DNA of 64,000 bases, taken from positions 1 through 64,000 of the forward strand of contig JAKFDK010000053.1 of assembly GCA_036676195.1 (NCBI GenBank), read 5' to 3'. The notes below the pieces were generated by a model. It was given only the letters and a program-made list of their open reading frames with translations. It was not told the DNA's origin and did not search any database. Each line of letters opens with the position of its first letter. Positions within the stretch are counted from its first letter, which is position 1. The position numbers and the translations under genes are program-made. The DNA is from JAKFDK01 sp036676195. Lineage in GTDB: Bacteria > Bacillota > Sulfobacillia > Symbiobacteriales > ZC4RG38. Positions 25,602 to 34,458 of the stretch are shown here, piece by piece.

Positions 25602-27077
25602 TTGAGAGCGACGACCAAGCTAACTGCCTCCCGGCTGAACAAGCTCTTCCTGGCCGGAGAGTTGTCTGCCGTTGAAATTGCCGAGGGCTACCTTGAGCGC
25701 ATTGCCGCGGTGGACCCGAAGGTGCAGGCTTATATTACCACCACCGCTGATGCCGCGCTGGACCGTGCCCGCAAGCTAGACGCCAGGCGCAAGGTAGGGG
25801 ATACCGAACTGGGCCCGCTGGCCGCAGTCCCGGTTGCCATCAAGGACAACATGTGCACCCAGGGGATTCGGACAACGGCCGCGTCCAGGATTCTGGATAA
25901 CTTTGTTCCGCCCTACGACGCCACGGTGGTACACCGGCTGCACGGCGCCGGTGCCATCATCCTGGGCAAGACCAACCTCGACGAGTTCGCCATGGGATCT
26001 TCCACAGAAAATTCCGGTTTGCTGCAAACCCGTAACCCCTGGGACCTGGAGCGGGTCCCCGGCGGCTCCTCCGGCGGGTCGGCGGCGGCGGTGGCGGCAG
26101 ACCTGGCCGGCATCAGCCTGGGTTCCGACACCGGCGGATCCATCCGCCAGCCGGCGGCTTTCTGCGGTGTGGTAGGGCTGAAGCCCACTTACGGTGCGGT
26201 CAGCCGGTACGGGCTGATCGCCTTTGCCAGCTCCCTGGACCAAATCGGCCCCATTGCCAAAGATGTGACCGACGCCGCCGCGTTGCTCTCCATTATTGCC
26301 GGTAACGACCGGCGTGACGCCACCAGTGCGCCGGAGGCCAACAAGCTGGTAAACTTCAAGCTGGGGCCGGACACATCGTTGGACGGGCTCCGGGTCGGTA
26401 TGCCGAAGGAGTTCTTCCTGAGCCAGGGCATGGACCCCGGGGTACGTACAGCGGTGGAACAGGCCATCGCCCACCTGGCCAGCCTCGGTGCGACGGTAGG
26501 CGAATGCAGCCTGCCCAGCACCGAATACGCCCTTGACGCCTATTACGTCATTGCTCCGGCCGAGGCCAGCTCCAACCTGGCCCGTTTCGACGGCGTGCGC
26601 TACGGCTACCGCACGTCCGAATATGACTCGCTGATGGACATGTACCTCAAAACCCGCCAGGAAGGGTTCGGGCCTGAGGTCAAACGCCGGATCATGATCG
26701 GCACCTATGCCCTGTCCAGCGGTTACTACGACGCCTATTACAAGAAAGCCATGCAGGTGCGTACCCTGGTGGTGCAGGATTTCCAGAACGCCTTCAACCA
26801 GTTCGATGTGATCGTGGCGCCCACCACGCCCACCACGGCCTTCCGTGCCGGCGAAAAGGTGGACGACCCGCTCAGCATGTACCTGGCCGATACCTACACC
26901 ATTCCCGTCAACCTGGCGGGACTGCCCGGCATCAGCATTCCCTGCGGCCTGGCCGACGGGCTGCCGGTAGGATTGCAGATCATCGGCCGCCCCTTCGAGG
27001 AGGCAACGGTGCTGCGCACTGCCTATGCCTTCGAAAAAACCACCGACCATCATCTGGCCCGACCTTCCCTGTCATAG
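25602..27077 (+). CDS. gatA: Asp/Glu-tRNA amidotransferase subunit A
   Basis: GatA is the amidase subunit that releases ammonia from glutamine. The 491-residue protein has the Ser-cisSer-Lys triad: Lys in VPVAIKDNMCT, then GGSSGGSAAAVAADLAGISL and GSDTGGSIRQPAAFCG. The TTG at 25602 has GGAGGG eight bases upstream and lies four bases after the gatC stop. The open frame reaches back into gatC, but that extension has no family similarity. Confidence 0.95.
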   Translation: MRATTKLTASRLNKLFLAGELSAVEIAEGYLERIAAVDPKVQAYITTTADAALDRARKLDARRKVGDTELGPLAAVPVAIKDNMCTQGIRTTAASRILDNFVPPYDATVVHRLHGAGAIILGKTNLDEFAMGSSTENSGLLQTRNPWDLERVPGGSSGGSAAAVAADLAGISLGSDTGGSIRQPAAFCGVVGLKPTYGAVSRYGLIAFASSLDQIGPIAKDVTDAAALLSIIAGNDRRDATSAPEANKLVNFKLGPDTSLDGLRVGMPKEFFLSQGMDPGVRTAVEQAIAHLASLGATVGECSLPSTEYALDAYYVIAPAEASSNLARFDGVRYGYRTSEYDSLMDMYLKTRQEGFGPEVKRRIMIGTYALSSGYYDAYYKKAMQVRTLVVQDFQNAFNQFDVIVAPTTPTTAFRAGEKVDDPLSMYLADTYTIPVNLAGLPGISIPCGLADGLPVGLQIIGRPFEEATVLRTAYAFEKTTDHHLARPSLS

Positions 27078-27149
27078 CGCCCCCGGGCGCCCGAGTGGGT
27101 GCCAACCCGCCTGGCCGGATGGGCCCCCATGTGAAGGAAGTGAAGATGG

Positions 27150-28631
27150 ATGCCCCAGGAATACGAGATTGTCATCGGCCTTGAAGTCCATGTTGAACTG
27201 AACACCAGGACCAAGGTCTTCTGTTCGTGCTCCACCGCCTTTGGCGCTGAGCCGAACACGCAGACCTGTCCTGTCTGTCTGGGCATGCCAGGCGTATTGC
27301 CGGTACTCAACGAGCGTGCCCTCGAATACGCCGTCAGGGCCGGCCTGGCCATCGGCAGTGAAATCAACCGCTTCAGCAAATTCGACCGCAAACAATACTT
27401 CTATCCTGACCTGCCGAAGGGCTATCAGGTCTCGCAGTTTGATCTGCCCTTCTGTAAGGGCGGGTATGTGGATATCGATAGCGAGAGCGGCACCAGGCGG
27501 ATCGGCATCACCCGCATCCACCTGGAAGAGGACGCCGCCAAGAATATCCATGCCGGCAACATCGCTGAGGCCAATGCCTCGTTCATCGACTACAACCGCG
27601 GGGGCGTGCCCCTGATCGAAATCGTCTCTGAGCCCGACCTCCGGAGTGCGGAAGAGGCGCGGGCCTATCTGGAAAAGCTGCGCAGCATCATCGTCTACAC
27701 AGGTGTATCTGAAGCCAAGCTGCAGGAAGGCCAGATGCGGGCAGACGTGAACATCTCCGTGCGGCCGCCGGGCAGCAGCGAACTGCGCACCCGCACCGAA
27801 CTGAAGAACCTGAATTCCTTCCGCTCCGTCATGCGCGGCATTGAATACGAGTCCCGCCGCCAGTGGGAAGTCTACCAGCGCGGCGAGCAAGTGATACAGG
27901 AAACGCGTACCTTTGACGAAGAGCGTGGCATTACCGTTTCCCTGCGTTCCAAGGAAGAAGCCCACGATTACCGCTACTTCCCCGAGCCGGACCTGCCCCC
28001 GGTCGTCCTGACCGACGAGTACCTGGAGCGGGTCAGGTCCACCCTGCCGGAACTGCCGGATGCCCGGCGTGCCCGTTACATCGGTGAATATGGCCTCAGC
28101 GCCTACGACGCCGGCATCATCGTGCGGGACAAGTCCATGGCCGAGTTCTTCGACGAAGCCGTTACGGCATACGGCAAGGGTGCTGAAGGGGCCAAAGCAG
28201 TGGCCAACTGGGTGACCAACCAGATTGCCGCCTACCTGAACGACAAGGGGCTGGAACTGGCCCAGACCCAGTTGCTGCCAGCCACGCTCGTCGGGATTCT
28301 TGATCTGGTAGACAAGAACACCATTAACCGCAAGATTGCCGCCGAGCAGGTCTTCCCTGAAGTGGTCGTAACCGGCAAGGATCCCGAGGCGGTGGTCAAG
28401 GAAAAGGGCCTGATCCAGGTCACCGATGAAGGCGAACTGGCCGCCATCGCCCTGGAACTGGTCCAGGCACACCCGAAGGTACAGGAAGACTGGCGCAGCG
28501 GCAAGGCGGCGGCCGCGCAGTTCCTGGTGGGGCAAATGATGAAGGCCACCAGGGGCAAGGCCAATCCCCAGATCGCCAACAAGCTCATCCGGGAAAAGCT
28601 GACCGAAGTCACCGGCGTCAGTATCGAATAG
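27150..28631 (+). CDS. gatB: Asp/Glu-tRNA amidotransferase subunit B
   Basis: GatB binds the misacylated tRNA, phosphorylates the acid and receives ammonia through a tunnel from GatA. The 493-residue protein shows the N-terminal YEIVIGLEVHVELNT, the zinc-site cysteines in FCSCSTAFG and TCPVCLGMPG, HLEEDAAKNIH, DYNRGGVPLIEIV and the C-terminal YqeY-like tail domain. It starts 72 bases after gatA and ends just before a terminator. Confidence 0.96.
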   Translation: MPQEYEIVIGLEVHVELNTRTKVFCSCSTAFGAEPNTQTCPVCLGMPGVLPVLNERALEYAVRAGLAIGSEINRFSKFDRKQYFYPDLPKGYQVSQFDLPFCKGGYVDIDSESGTRRIGITRIHLEEDAAKNIHAGNIAEANASFIDYNRGGVPLIEIVSEPDLRSAEEARAYLEKLRSIIVYTGVSEAKLQEGQMRADVNISVRPPGSSELRTRTELKNLNSFRSVMRGIEYESRRQWEVYQRGEQVIQETRTFDEERGITVSLRSKEEAHDYRYFPEPDLPPVVLTDEYLERVRSTLPELPDARRARYIGEYGLSAYDAGIIVRDKSMAEFFDEAVTAYGKGAEGAKAVANWVTNQIAAYLNDKGLELAQTQLLPATLVGILDLVDKNTINRKIAAEQVFPEVVVTGKDPEAVVKEKGLIQVTDEGELAAIALELVQAHPKVQEDWRSGKAAAAQFLVGQMMKATRGKANPQIANKLIREKLTEVTGVSIE

Positions 28632-28641
28632 AGCCAATGTG

Positions 28642-28670
28642 AACCCCGCCACCCGGCGGGGTTTCCTTAT
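28642..28670 (+). terminator. Terminator of gatCAB
   Basis: AACCCCGCC (28642-28650) pairs with GGCGGGGTT (28655-28663) around a four-base loop, followed by TTCCTTAT. Confidence 0.8.
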
Positions 28671-28727
28671 CAGCCCACGCAGGATTTTTTCATTCAGGAT
28701 TGAAAAGTCATTTCACAAATAAATTTC

Positions 28728-28738
28728 ACACGGCGTGT
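28728..28738. promoter_or_regulatory. Short palindrome before the BTAD regulator
   Basis: ACACGGCGTGT is an 11-base palindrome five bases before the ATG at 28744. Two direct copies of ATTTCACA lie just upstream (near 28709 and 28723). Together they could be an autoregulatory operator. No textbook promoter is seen in this AT-rich gap. Confidence 0.3.
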
Positions 28739-28743
28739 AAGTC

Positions 28744-31700
28744 ATGAGCGCTGCGGGGGGTATCAGCCCATTGAACATCACAACCGCCATGCGGCGGCCG
28801 GCCGGGCCGCTGCCGATCACCGGGCGCGCACGCCTGGTGGCTGGACTCAACGGCGTCCTCAACCGGCGCCTGGCCCTGGTCATGGCCCCGGGGGGATATG
28901 GCAAGACGACCTTGCTCCGTGAACTCGAGCACGCCCTCAGTCCGGTGCCGTTTGCGTGGTGCAGCCTGGAGCCGGGCGGGGGGAGTCTGCCGGCCTTCCT
29001 GCGCGCCCTGGGCCAGGCGGTGGCCCCCTATCTTCCCGAGGGCTCCCACATTGCCGCCCTCAACCGCGAGAGCAGTCTGGACGCCGAAATTCGGGAACTG
29101 GCCCTTGATTTTGCGGCCGATCTCGCCGAACAGGCCGACGACCACCTGATCATCGTTCTGGACGACCTGCACTTTGCCGATGACACCCCCGCCGTCTGGA
29201 GCTTCCTCGACGCGCTGGTGGCGGCGCTCCCGGTCGGAGTACATATTCTGGCTGCCTCCCGCACCCGTCCGCACCTGCCCCTGGCCCGCCTGCACAGCCG
29301 GGGTGATCTGCTGCAGATCACGGCCGCCGACCTCCACTTCACCGAGGCAGAAATCCGCGGCTATTTTCAGGACCTGGTGGGGCTGGACCTGAGCAACGAA
29401 GAACTGCAACTGATCCTGCGGCGGACCGAAGGCTGGGCCACGGGGCTCGTACTGGTGGCCAACGCCGGGCGGACCCGGAGTCCCCAGGAGCGCCTGGCCC
29501 TGCTCCGCAACCTGACACACAGCCGGGATCTGTTCGAATATATGGCCCAGGAAGTGTTCCGCGTCCAGCCGCCCCAAATGCAGGATTTCCTGCTGCGCAC
29601 CTCGGTGTTGGGGGTCCTGGACCCCGCCCTGGTCCATGCGCTGCTGCCCGGCGTACCTGTCGCCCACCTGCTGGAACAACTGGAGGGGCGAAATCTGTTT
29701 CTGGTCATCGATACCCAGAGCGGCCACTACCGCTACCATCACCTGTTCCGGGGATTCCTGTCCAACCTGGCCCTGCGGCATTTCGGTATACCGGTACTGA
29801 CCGGCCTGCACCGGCAGGCGGCTGCCGCCGCCCGGCAACTCCACCGACCGGACTGGGCCCTGTATCATCTGCAGGCAGCGGAAGACTGGGCAGGTGCCGC
29901 GCCGATCATGGCGGCCCTGGTCGATTCGTACCTCAGGGGCCTGCGCCAGGAAGAAGTGCACCTCTGGCTGCAGAAAATCCCGCGCCCGCTCCTGGAAACC
30001 GACGCCGACATCGTCTATGTGCGCCTGCAACTGGCCAACTGGCTGAACCAGTTTGAAGTGGCCCCCGACCTCTTTGAGCGCTGCCTGGACCTTTACGCCG
30101 CCGCCGGGAACCGTGAAGGGCTGATCCGCACCCTCAACTCCCTGCAGCACCATTACTACAAGGTCAGGCGGCCCTTTGTCGCCCGGGTGGCCCGAGAATG
30201 CAGTCAGTCTGCTGACCCGGAAATCGCCGTACGCGGCAAGCAGTTACTGGCCGCCGGGCTCATCGCCGAAGGGCGATGGCAGCACGCCATCCAGGCGCTG
30301 GAGGAACTGGTGCCACAGGCGCCGGCCAACAGCAGCGCCCGCTGGAACTGCCAGGAAAACCTGGCGCTCATCAGCTTCCTGGCCGCCGACTTCCGCCGCT
30401 GCCTGCAGCACGGAGTCGCGGAGATTGCCGCCCGCAATGCCGCCGGCTCCTTTGCCTGGGGCATTTACAACTGGGCCAGCTACTGTTTTCTGGGCGACAC
30501 TGTCGGGATGGAATTATACCAGCGCCAGTTCGCTGAAATGGAGGTCGTACCGGCGGCCCGCCGCCTGTTCGGGGTTGTCACCCAAATGGGGCAGGCGCTC
30601 GTGCACATCATGAAGCGCGAGTGGGCCGAGGCGGCCGGCCTGCTGGAGGGGCTGCGCCCCTACCACAACGATGGGCGGGCCTTCAACCCCACCCTGGGTG
30701 CAGACAGCACCTATCTGGTCCGGGCGGAACTGGCCCGTATCTACCAGCGGCAGGGCCGTTCGGACGAAGCCGGTGAACTGCTGGAGCGCAACCTGGGGCT
30801 CATGGTGGGGTACACGGAACTGGCCGCCCTCACCTGCGCCCAGTCGGCCGAACACCACGCCGCCCGCGGCGACCTTACGCAGGCCCACCTGTTATTGGCC
30901 AGGGCCAGGCAGGCCCTGCCCCCGGGCGTGACCGGGCTGGCCGCCCTGAGCGTGGGACTGGCCGCCGCCAGGGTACACTGGGCCGGCGGCGACACCGGCC
31001 AGGCCACGGCTGCCGTCGCCGGCGTCCTCACCGAAGTCCTGGCCAAAGGCTGCCCGTACCTGGTGGTGCACTTTGGCGCCGAGCCGCTGGTGCCCATCCT
31101 GGCCCTTCTGGCGCAAGACCCGCCGCAGCGGCCCCTGGTCGCCCGCTGGGTGGCGGCCCTGGGTGCAGAGGCCGGCCGGTTCCTCGGCGCCCTCACCCGC
31201 CACCCCGATCCGGCCATGGTAAAGGCAGCCACCGCACTGCTGGCCATGGCCGCCCCCACCGCAGCGGGGATCAGCCGACCGGCGCCGGAACTGCGCATCT
31301 ATGCCCTGGGCCGGTGCGAGGCGTATGTTCATGACCACCCGGTGGGCGGGCCGGACTGGAACCGGGCCAAAGTCAAGCTCCTGCTCATGGGTCTGCTGGT
31401 GCGCAAGGGTTGGACCCTGACCCGCGAAGCCGTGCTGGAGTGGCTCTGGCCACAGGCCGACCCCACCTCCGGTCGGACCAACCTGCGCGTAACCCTGCAT
31501 GGTCTGCGGCGGGCCCTGGAACCTGAACTGGCCTCCGGCGCCGAATCCCGCTATGTTGCCACCGCCGGCGACGAAATCAGTCTGGCCGACCGGAGCCGCG
31601 TGTGGTTTGATCTGTGGGAGTTCGAAGACCGCATCGCCCGCAGCCGCCAGGCCCGGCGCAACGGCCGGCGCGACGAGGAAGTCGTGCTCCTGCGCGAGGC

Positions 31701-32037
31701 CGTGGACCTGTGGCATGGGCCGCTGTTGCCAGGGCCAGTTTTCGCCGGCTACCTGAACGAGCGGCGGGCGCGAGTCGACCAGCAATACATCAGGGCCTGC
31801 CTCCACCTGGCCCAGGATGCCCTGGAGCAGGGGGAGGCGCGCGCCGCCATTGAAATGGCCCGCAAGGCGCTGCTGGCCGATTCGGCCACCGAAGCCGCCT
31901 ACCAGATCCTCATCCGGGCGCATCTGGCCCGGGGTGACCGCGAGGCGGCCCTGCGGACCTGGAAAGTCTGCCGCAAATACCTGCGGCAGCATTTGGGGGT
32001 AGAACCTGCGCCGGAGACCTCCGGTCTGCTAAAATAG
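28744..32037 (+). CDS. Large MalT/SARP-type transcriptional activator (ATPase-TPR-wHTH-BTAD)
   Basis: This 1097-residue regulator combines a MalT-like signalling ATPase with a SARP-type output. Residues ~20-300 form the STAND ATPase, with Walker A APGGYGKTT (about 49-57) and Walker B LIIVLDDLHF (about 136-145). Residues ~330-840 are alpha-helical, TPR-like repeats. The C-terminus starts with an OmpR-like winged helix (LRIYALGRCEAYV..., about 850-945), followed by a bacterial transcriptional activator domain to the end (EVVLLREAVDLWHGPLLPG; LGVEPAPETSGLL). It differs from MalT, which ends in a LuxR HTH. Inducer and targets are unknown; it stands alone between terminator and ldcA. Confidence 0.87.
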   Translation: MSAAGGISPLNITTAMRRPAGPLPITGRARLVAGLNGVLNRRLALVMAPGGYGKTTLLRELEHALSPVPFAWCSLEPGGGSLPAFLRALGQAVAPYLPEGSHIAALNRESSLDAEIRELALDFAADLAEQADDHLIIVLDDLHFADDTPAVWSFLDALVAALPVGVHILAASRTRPHLPLARLHSRGDLLQITAADLHFTEAEIRGYFQDLVGLDLSNEELQLILRRTEGWATGLVLVANAGRTRSPQERLALLRNLTHSRDLFEYMAQEVFRVQPPQMQDFLLRTSVLGVLDPALVHALLPGVPVAHLLEQLEGRNLFLVIDTQSGHYRYHHLFRGFLSNLALRHFGIPVLTGLHRQAAAAARQLHRPDWALYHLQAAEDWAGAAPIMAALVDSYLRGLRQEEVHLWLQKIPRPLLETDADIVYVRLQLANWLNQFEVAPDLFERCLDLYAAAGNREGLIRTLNSLQHHYYKVRRPFVARVARECSQSADPEIAVRGKQLLAAGLIAEGRWQHAIQALEELVPQAPANSSARWNCQENLALISFLAADFRRCLQHGVAEIAARNAAGSFAWGIYNWASYCFLGDTVGMELYQRQFAEMEVVPAARRLFGVVTQMGQALVHIMKREWAEAAGLLEGLRPYHNDGRAFNPTLGADSTYLVRAELARIYQRQGRSDEAGELLERNLGLMVGYTELAALTCAQSAEHHAARGDLTQAHLLLARARQALPPGVTGLAALSVGLAAARVHWAGGDTGQATAAVAGVLTEVLAKGCPYLVVHFGAEPLVPILALLAQDPPQRPLVARWVAALGAEAGRFLGALTRHPDPAMVKAATALLAMAAPTAAGISRPAPELRIYALGRCEAYVHDHPVGGPDWNRAKVKLLLMGLLVRKGWTLTREAVLEWLWPQADPTSGRTNLRVTLHGLRRALEPELASGAESRYVATAGDEISLADRSRVWFDLWEFEDRIARSRQARRNGRRDEEVVLLREAVDLWHGPLLPGPVFAGYLNERRARVDQQYIRACLHLAQDALEQGEARAAIEMARKALLADSATEAAYQILIRAHLARGDREAALRTWKVCRKYLRQHLGVEPAPETSGLLK

Positions 32038-32067
32038 GAGGGCTTGCAATGGCGGAGGTGCATACCC

Positions 32068-33018
32068 ATGCTGCTTCCAAAGGCCCTGCAACCCGGTGAT
32101 CGGGTGGCCGTGGTCGCCCCGGCCGGGCGCGTCAACCCCGAGGCCCTGGCCCGGGGGCTGTCCGAACTGCGGAGCTGGGGCCTCGAACCAGTCCCCGGAC
32201 CCCACCTGCTCAGCAGCCATGGCTACCTGGCCGGTACCGACGAAGCACGGGCAGCCGACCTCATGTGGGCGTTCACCGACCCCAGCATCGCCGGCATCCT
32301 CTGTGCCCGGGGTGGATACGGCTGCCTGCGCCTGCTGCCCCGGCTAAACTGGGAACTGATCCGCACCCACCCCAAAGTATTTGCCGGCTTCAGCGACATC
32401 ACCACCCTGCACCAGGCCCTCTGGCGGGAAGCCGGCCTGGTGACTTTTCATGCCCCCATGGTCGAGGTGCACCACCCCGCCGGCCTGTTGCCCTACAACG
32501 CCGCCGGCCTGCGGGCAGCCCTGTCCGGCACCGCCTATCCCGGCGCAGTCCCCCTGCCGCCGGCCGGGGCGGCGGAAGCACCAACGCTCCAGACTCTGGT
32601 GGGCGGCCAGGCCAGGGGCCGGTTGCTGGGCGGCAACCTGGAACTGGTGAGCCGGACCATCGGCAGCCGGTGGCAACTGAACACCACCGGCGCCATTCTG
32701 ATTCTGGAAGAAGTGAATGAGGAACCCTACCGGGTAGACCGTGCCCTTACGCAACTGAAACTGGCCGGGCTGCTCGACGGCGCCGCTGGCATCGTCTTCG
32801 GCCATTCCCCCACCTGTGAAACAGCCCCGGAGGGGCGCCCCTCCCTGACCCTGCGGGAGGTGCTGTGTGAACACCTGGCCCCCCTGGGGGTGCCGCTGCT
32901 CTACGGCTTCCCCTGCGGCCACAGCCCATACCGGGCCACCCTGCCCCTGGGCTGCCTGGCCGAGCTAAACGCCGATACCGGCCAAATCACGGTCCTGGAG
33001 CCGGCCACGCACCCCTGA
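32068..33018 (+). CDS. LD-carboxypeptidase (S66 family)
   Basis: S66 peptidases remove the terminal D-Ala from murein tetrapeptides in the cytosol during peptidoglycan recycling; MccF-type relatives give microcin resistance. The 316-residue protein has the nucleophilic Ser in FAGFSDITTLH, the oxyanion segment ILCARGGYGCLRLL, the Glu in LEEVNEEPYRVDR and the His in FPCGHSPYRATLPLG. The ATG at 32068 follows GGAGG at good spacing; the frame is open to 32044. It starts 31 bases after the BTAD regulator and may be co-transcribed with it. Confidence 0.9.
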   Translation: MLLPKALQPGDRVAVVAPAGRVNPEALARGLSELRSWGLEPVPGPHLLSSHGYLAGTDEARAADLMWAFTDPSIAGILCARGGYGCLRLLPRLNWELIRTHPKVFAGFSDITTLHQALWREAGLVTFHAPMVEVHHPAGLLPYNAAGLRAALSGTAYPGAVPLPPAGAAEAPTLQTLVGGQARGRLLGGNLELVSRTIGSRWQLNTTGAILILEEVNEEPYRVDRALTQLKLAGLLDGAAGIVFGHSPTCETAPEGRPSLTLREVLCEHLAPLGVPLLYGFPCGHSPYRATLPLGCLAELNADTGQITVLEPATHP

Positions 33019-33054
33019 GACCGTCACCCGTGCCCACTATCTGGGAGGAGTACC

Positions 33055-34431
33055 ATGGCAGACCCCGCCATCCCGGTCCGACCGGGCCAGACCATTGAAC
33101 TGGATATCCACGGACTGGGCCACGCCGGCGAGGGCGTGGGCCGGTTTGCCGATTTCACGCTGTTCGTGCCGGAAGGCCTGCCCGGCGACCGGGTGCGGGC
33201 ACGGGTAACCGAAGTGAAAAAGAATTATGGCCGCGCCCAACTGCTGGCGGTGCTCACACCGGCCCCGGGCCGGGTGGCCCCGCCCTGCCCGGTATACAGC
33301 CAGTGCGGCGGCTGCCAGCTCCAGCACCTGGACTACGCCGCCCAACTGGAAAGCAAGCGGCAGCAGGTGGTCGATGCCATTACCCGCATCGGCAAGCGAA
33401 GCGGGGTTACGGTGCACCCCACCCTGGGCATGCCCGAGCCGTGGCGCTACCGCAACAAGGCACAGTTCCCGGTGGGCATCGAAGGCGGGCGGCTCGTGGC
33501 CGGCCCCTTCGCCGGCGGCAGCCACCGCATTATTAATGTCGACGACTGCCTGATCCAGCACGCGGTGGCCAACCGGGTCATGCAGGCCGTGAAGCAACTG
33601 GCGCCCCGCTACGGCATCCCCGCCTACAACGAAACCAGCCACACCGGCGTGCTCCGCCACGTACTGGTGCGGGTCTCCCGCCGCAGCGGCGAGGCCATGG
33701 CCGTACTGGTCACCGCCACCCGTGAACTGCCCCGGGCCCGCAAGCTGGCGGCCGACCTGATGGCGGCCGTGCCGGAACTGGCCAGCCTGTGGCAGAACGT
33801 GAACCCGCGCCGCACCAACGTGGTGCTGGGGGAAACCAGCCTGCACCTGGCCGGGCGGGAAACCCTGGTCGATGCCATTGGCGACCTGCTCTTTCACATC
33901 TCCCCGGTCTCGTTTTACCAGGTGAACCCCGAGCAGACCGAAGTCCTCTACCGCCAGGCCCTGGCCTACGCCGGCCTCACCGGCGGCGAGGTGGCGGTGG
34001 ACGCCTACTGCGGCATTGGCACCATCAGCCTCTTCCTCGCCCGCCAGGCCGGGCACGTCTATGGCATCGAGGTGGTGCCCGAAGCCATCGCCGATGCCAG
34101 GGCCAACGCCGCGCTCAACGGCATTGCCAACGCCGAATTCATCCTCGGCGGGGCGGAGGAGGTCATGCCCAGGATGTACCGCGAGGGCGTGCGGCCGCAG
34201 GTGGTCGTCTTCGACCCCCCGCGCAAGGGCTGCGACCTGCCGGTGCTGGAGGCGGCCGCGGCCATGCGGCCGCAGCGCATGGTCTACGTGTCGTGCAACC
34301 CCACCACCCTGGCCCGCGACCTGGGCGTGCTGGGCAGTCTGGGCTACCGCACGACCGAGGTGCAGCCGGTCGATATGTTCCCGCACACAGCGCATGTGGA
34401 GTGTGTGGCGAGGCTGCTTCGGGCCGAATAA
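33055..34431 (+). CDS. 23S rRNA (uracil-5-)-methyltransferase, RlmD/RlmCD type
   Basis: This SAM-dependent enzyme makes 5-methyluridine in RNA. The 458-residue protein has an N-terminal TRAM domain and a four-Cys iron-sulfur site (CPVYSQCGGC near 78-87 plus Cys165 in DDCLIQH). A Rossmann methyltransferase domain follows: DAYCGIGTISLFLA, FDPPRKGCD, and the catalytic Cys in YVSCNPTTLARDL. ATG 33055 follows GGGAGGAG. Firmicutes often use one such enzyme (RlmCD) for both U747 and U1939, so exact site specificity cannot be read from the sequence. Confidence 0.92.
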   Translation: MADPAIPVRPGQTIELDIHGLGHAGEGVGRFADFTLFVPEGLPGDRVRARVTEVKKNYGRAQLLAVLTPAPGRVAPPCPVYSQCGGCQLQHLDYAAQLESKRQQVVDAITRIGKRSGVTVHPTLGMPEPWRYRNKAQFPVGIEGGRLVAGPFAGGSHRIINVDDCLIQHAVANRVMQAVKQLAPRYGIPAYNETSHTGVLRHVLVRVSRRSGEAMAVLVTATRELPRARKLAADLMAAVPELASLWQNVNPRRTNVVLGETSLHLAGRETLVDAIGDLLFHISPVSFYQVNPEQTEVLYRQALAYAGLTGGEVAVDAYCGIGTISLFLARQAGHVYGIEVVPEAIADARANAALNGIANAEFILGGAEEVMPRMYREGVRPQVVVFDPPRKGCDLPVLEAAAAMRPQRMVYVSCNPTTLARDLGVLGSLGYRTTEVQPVDMFPHTAHVECVARLLRAE

Positions 34432-34458
34432 ATCATGATTTTCACAGTCGGGCCAAGC

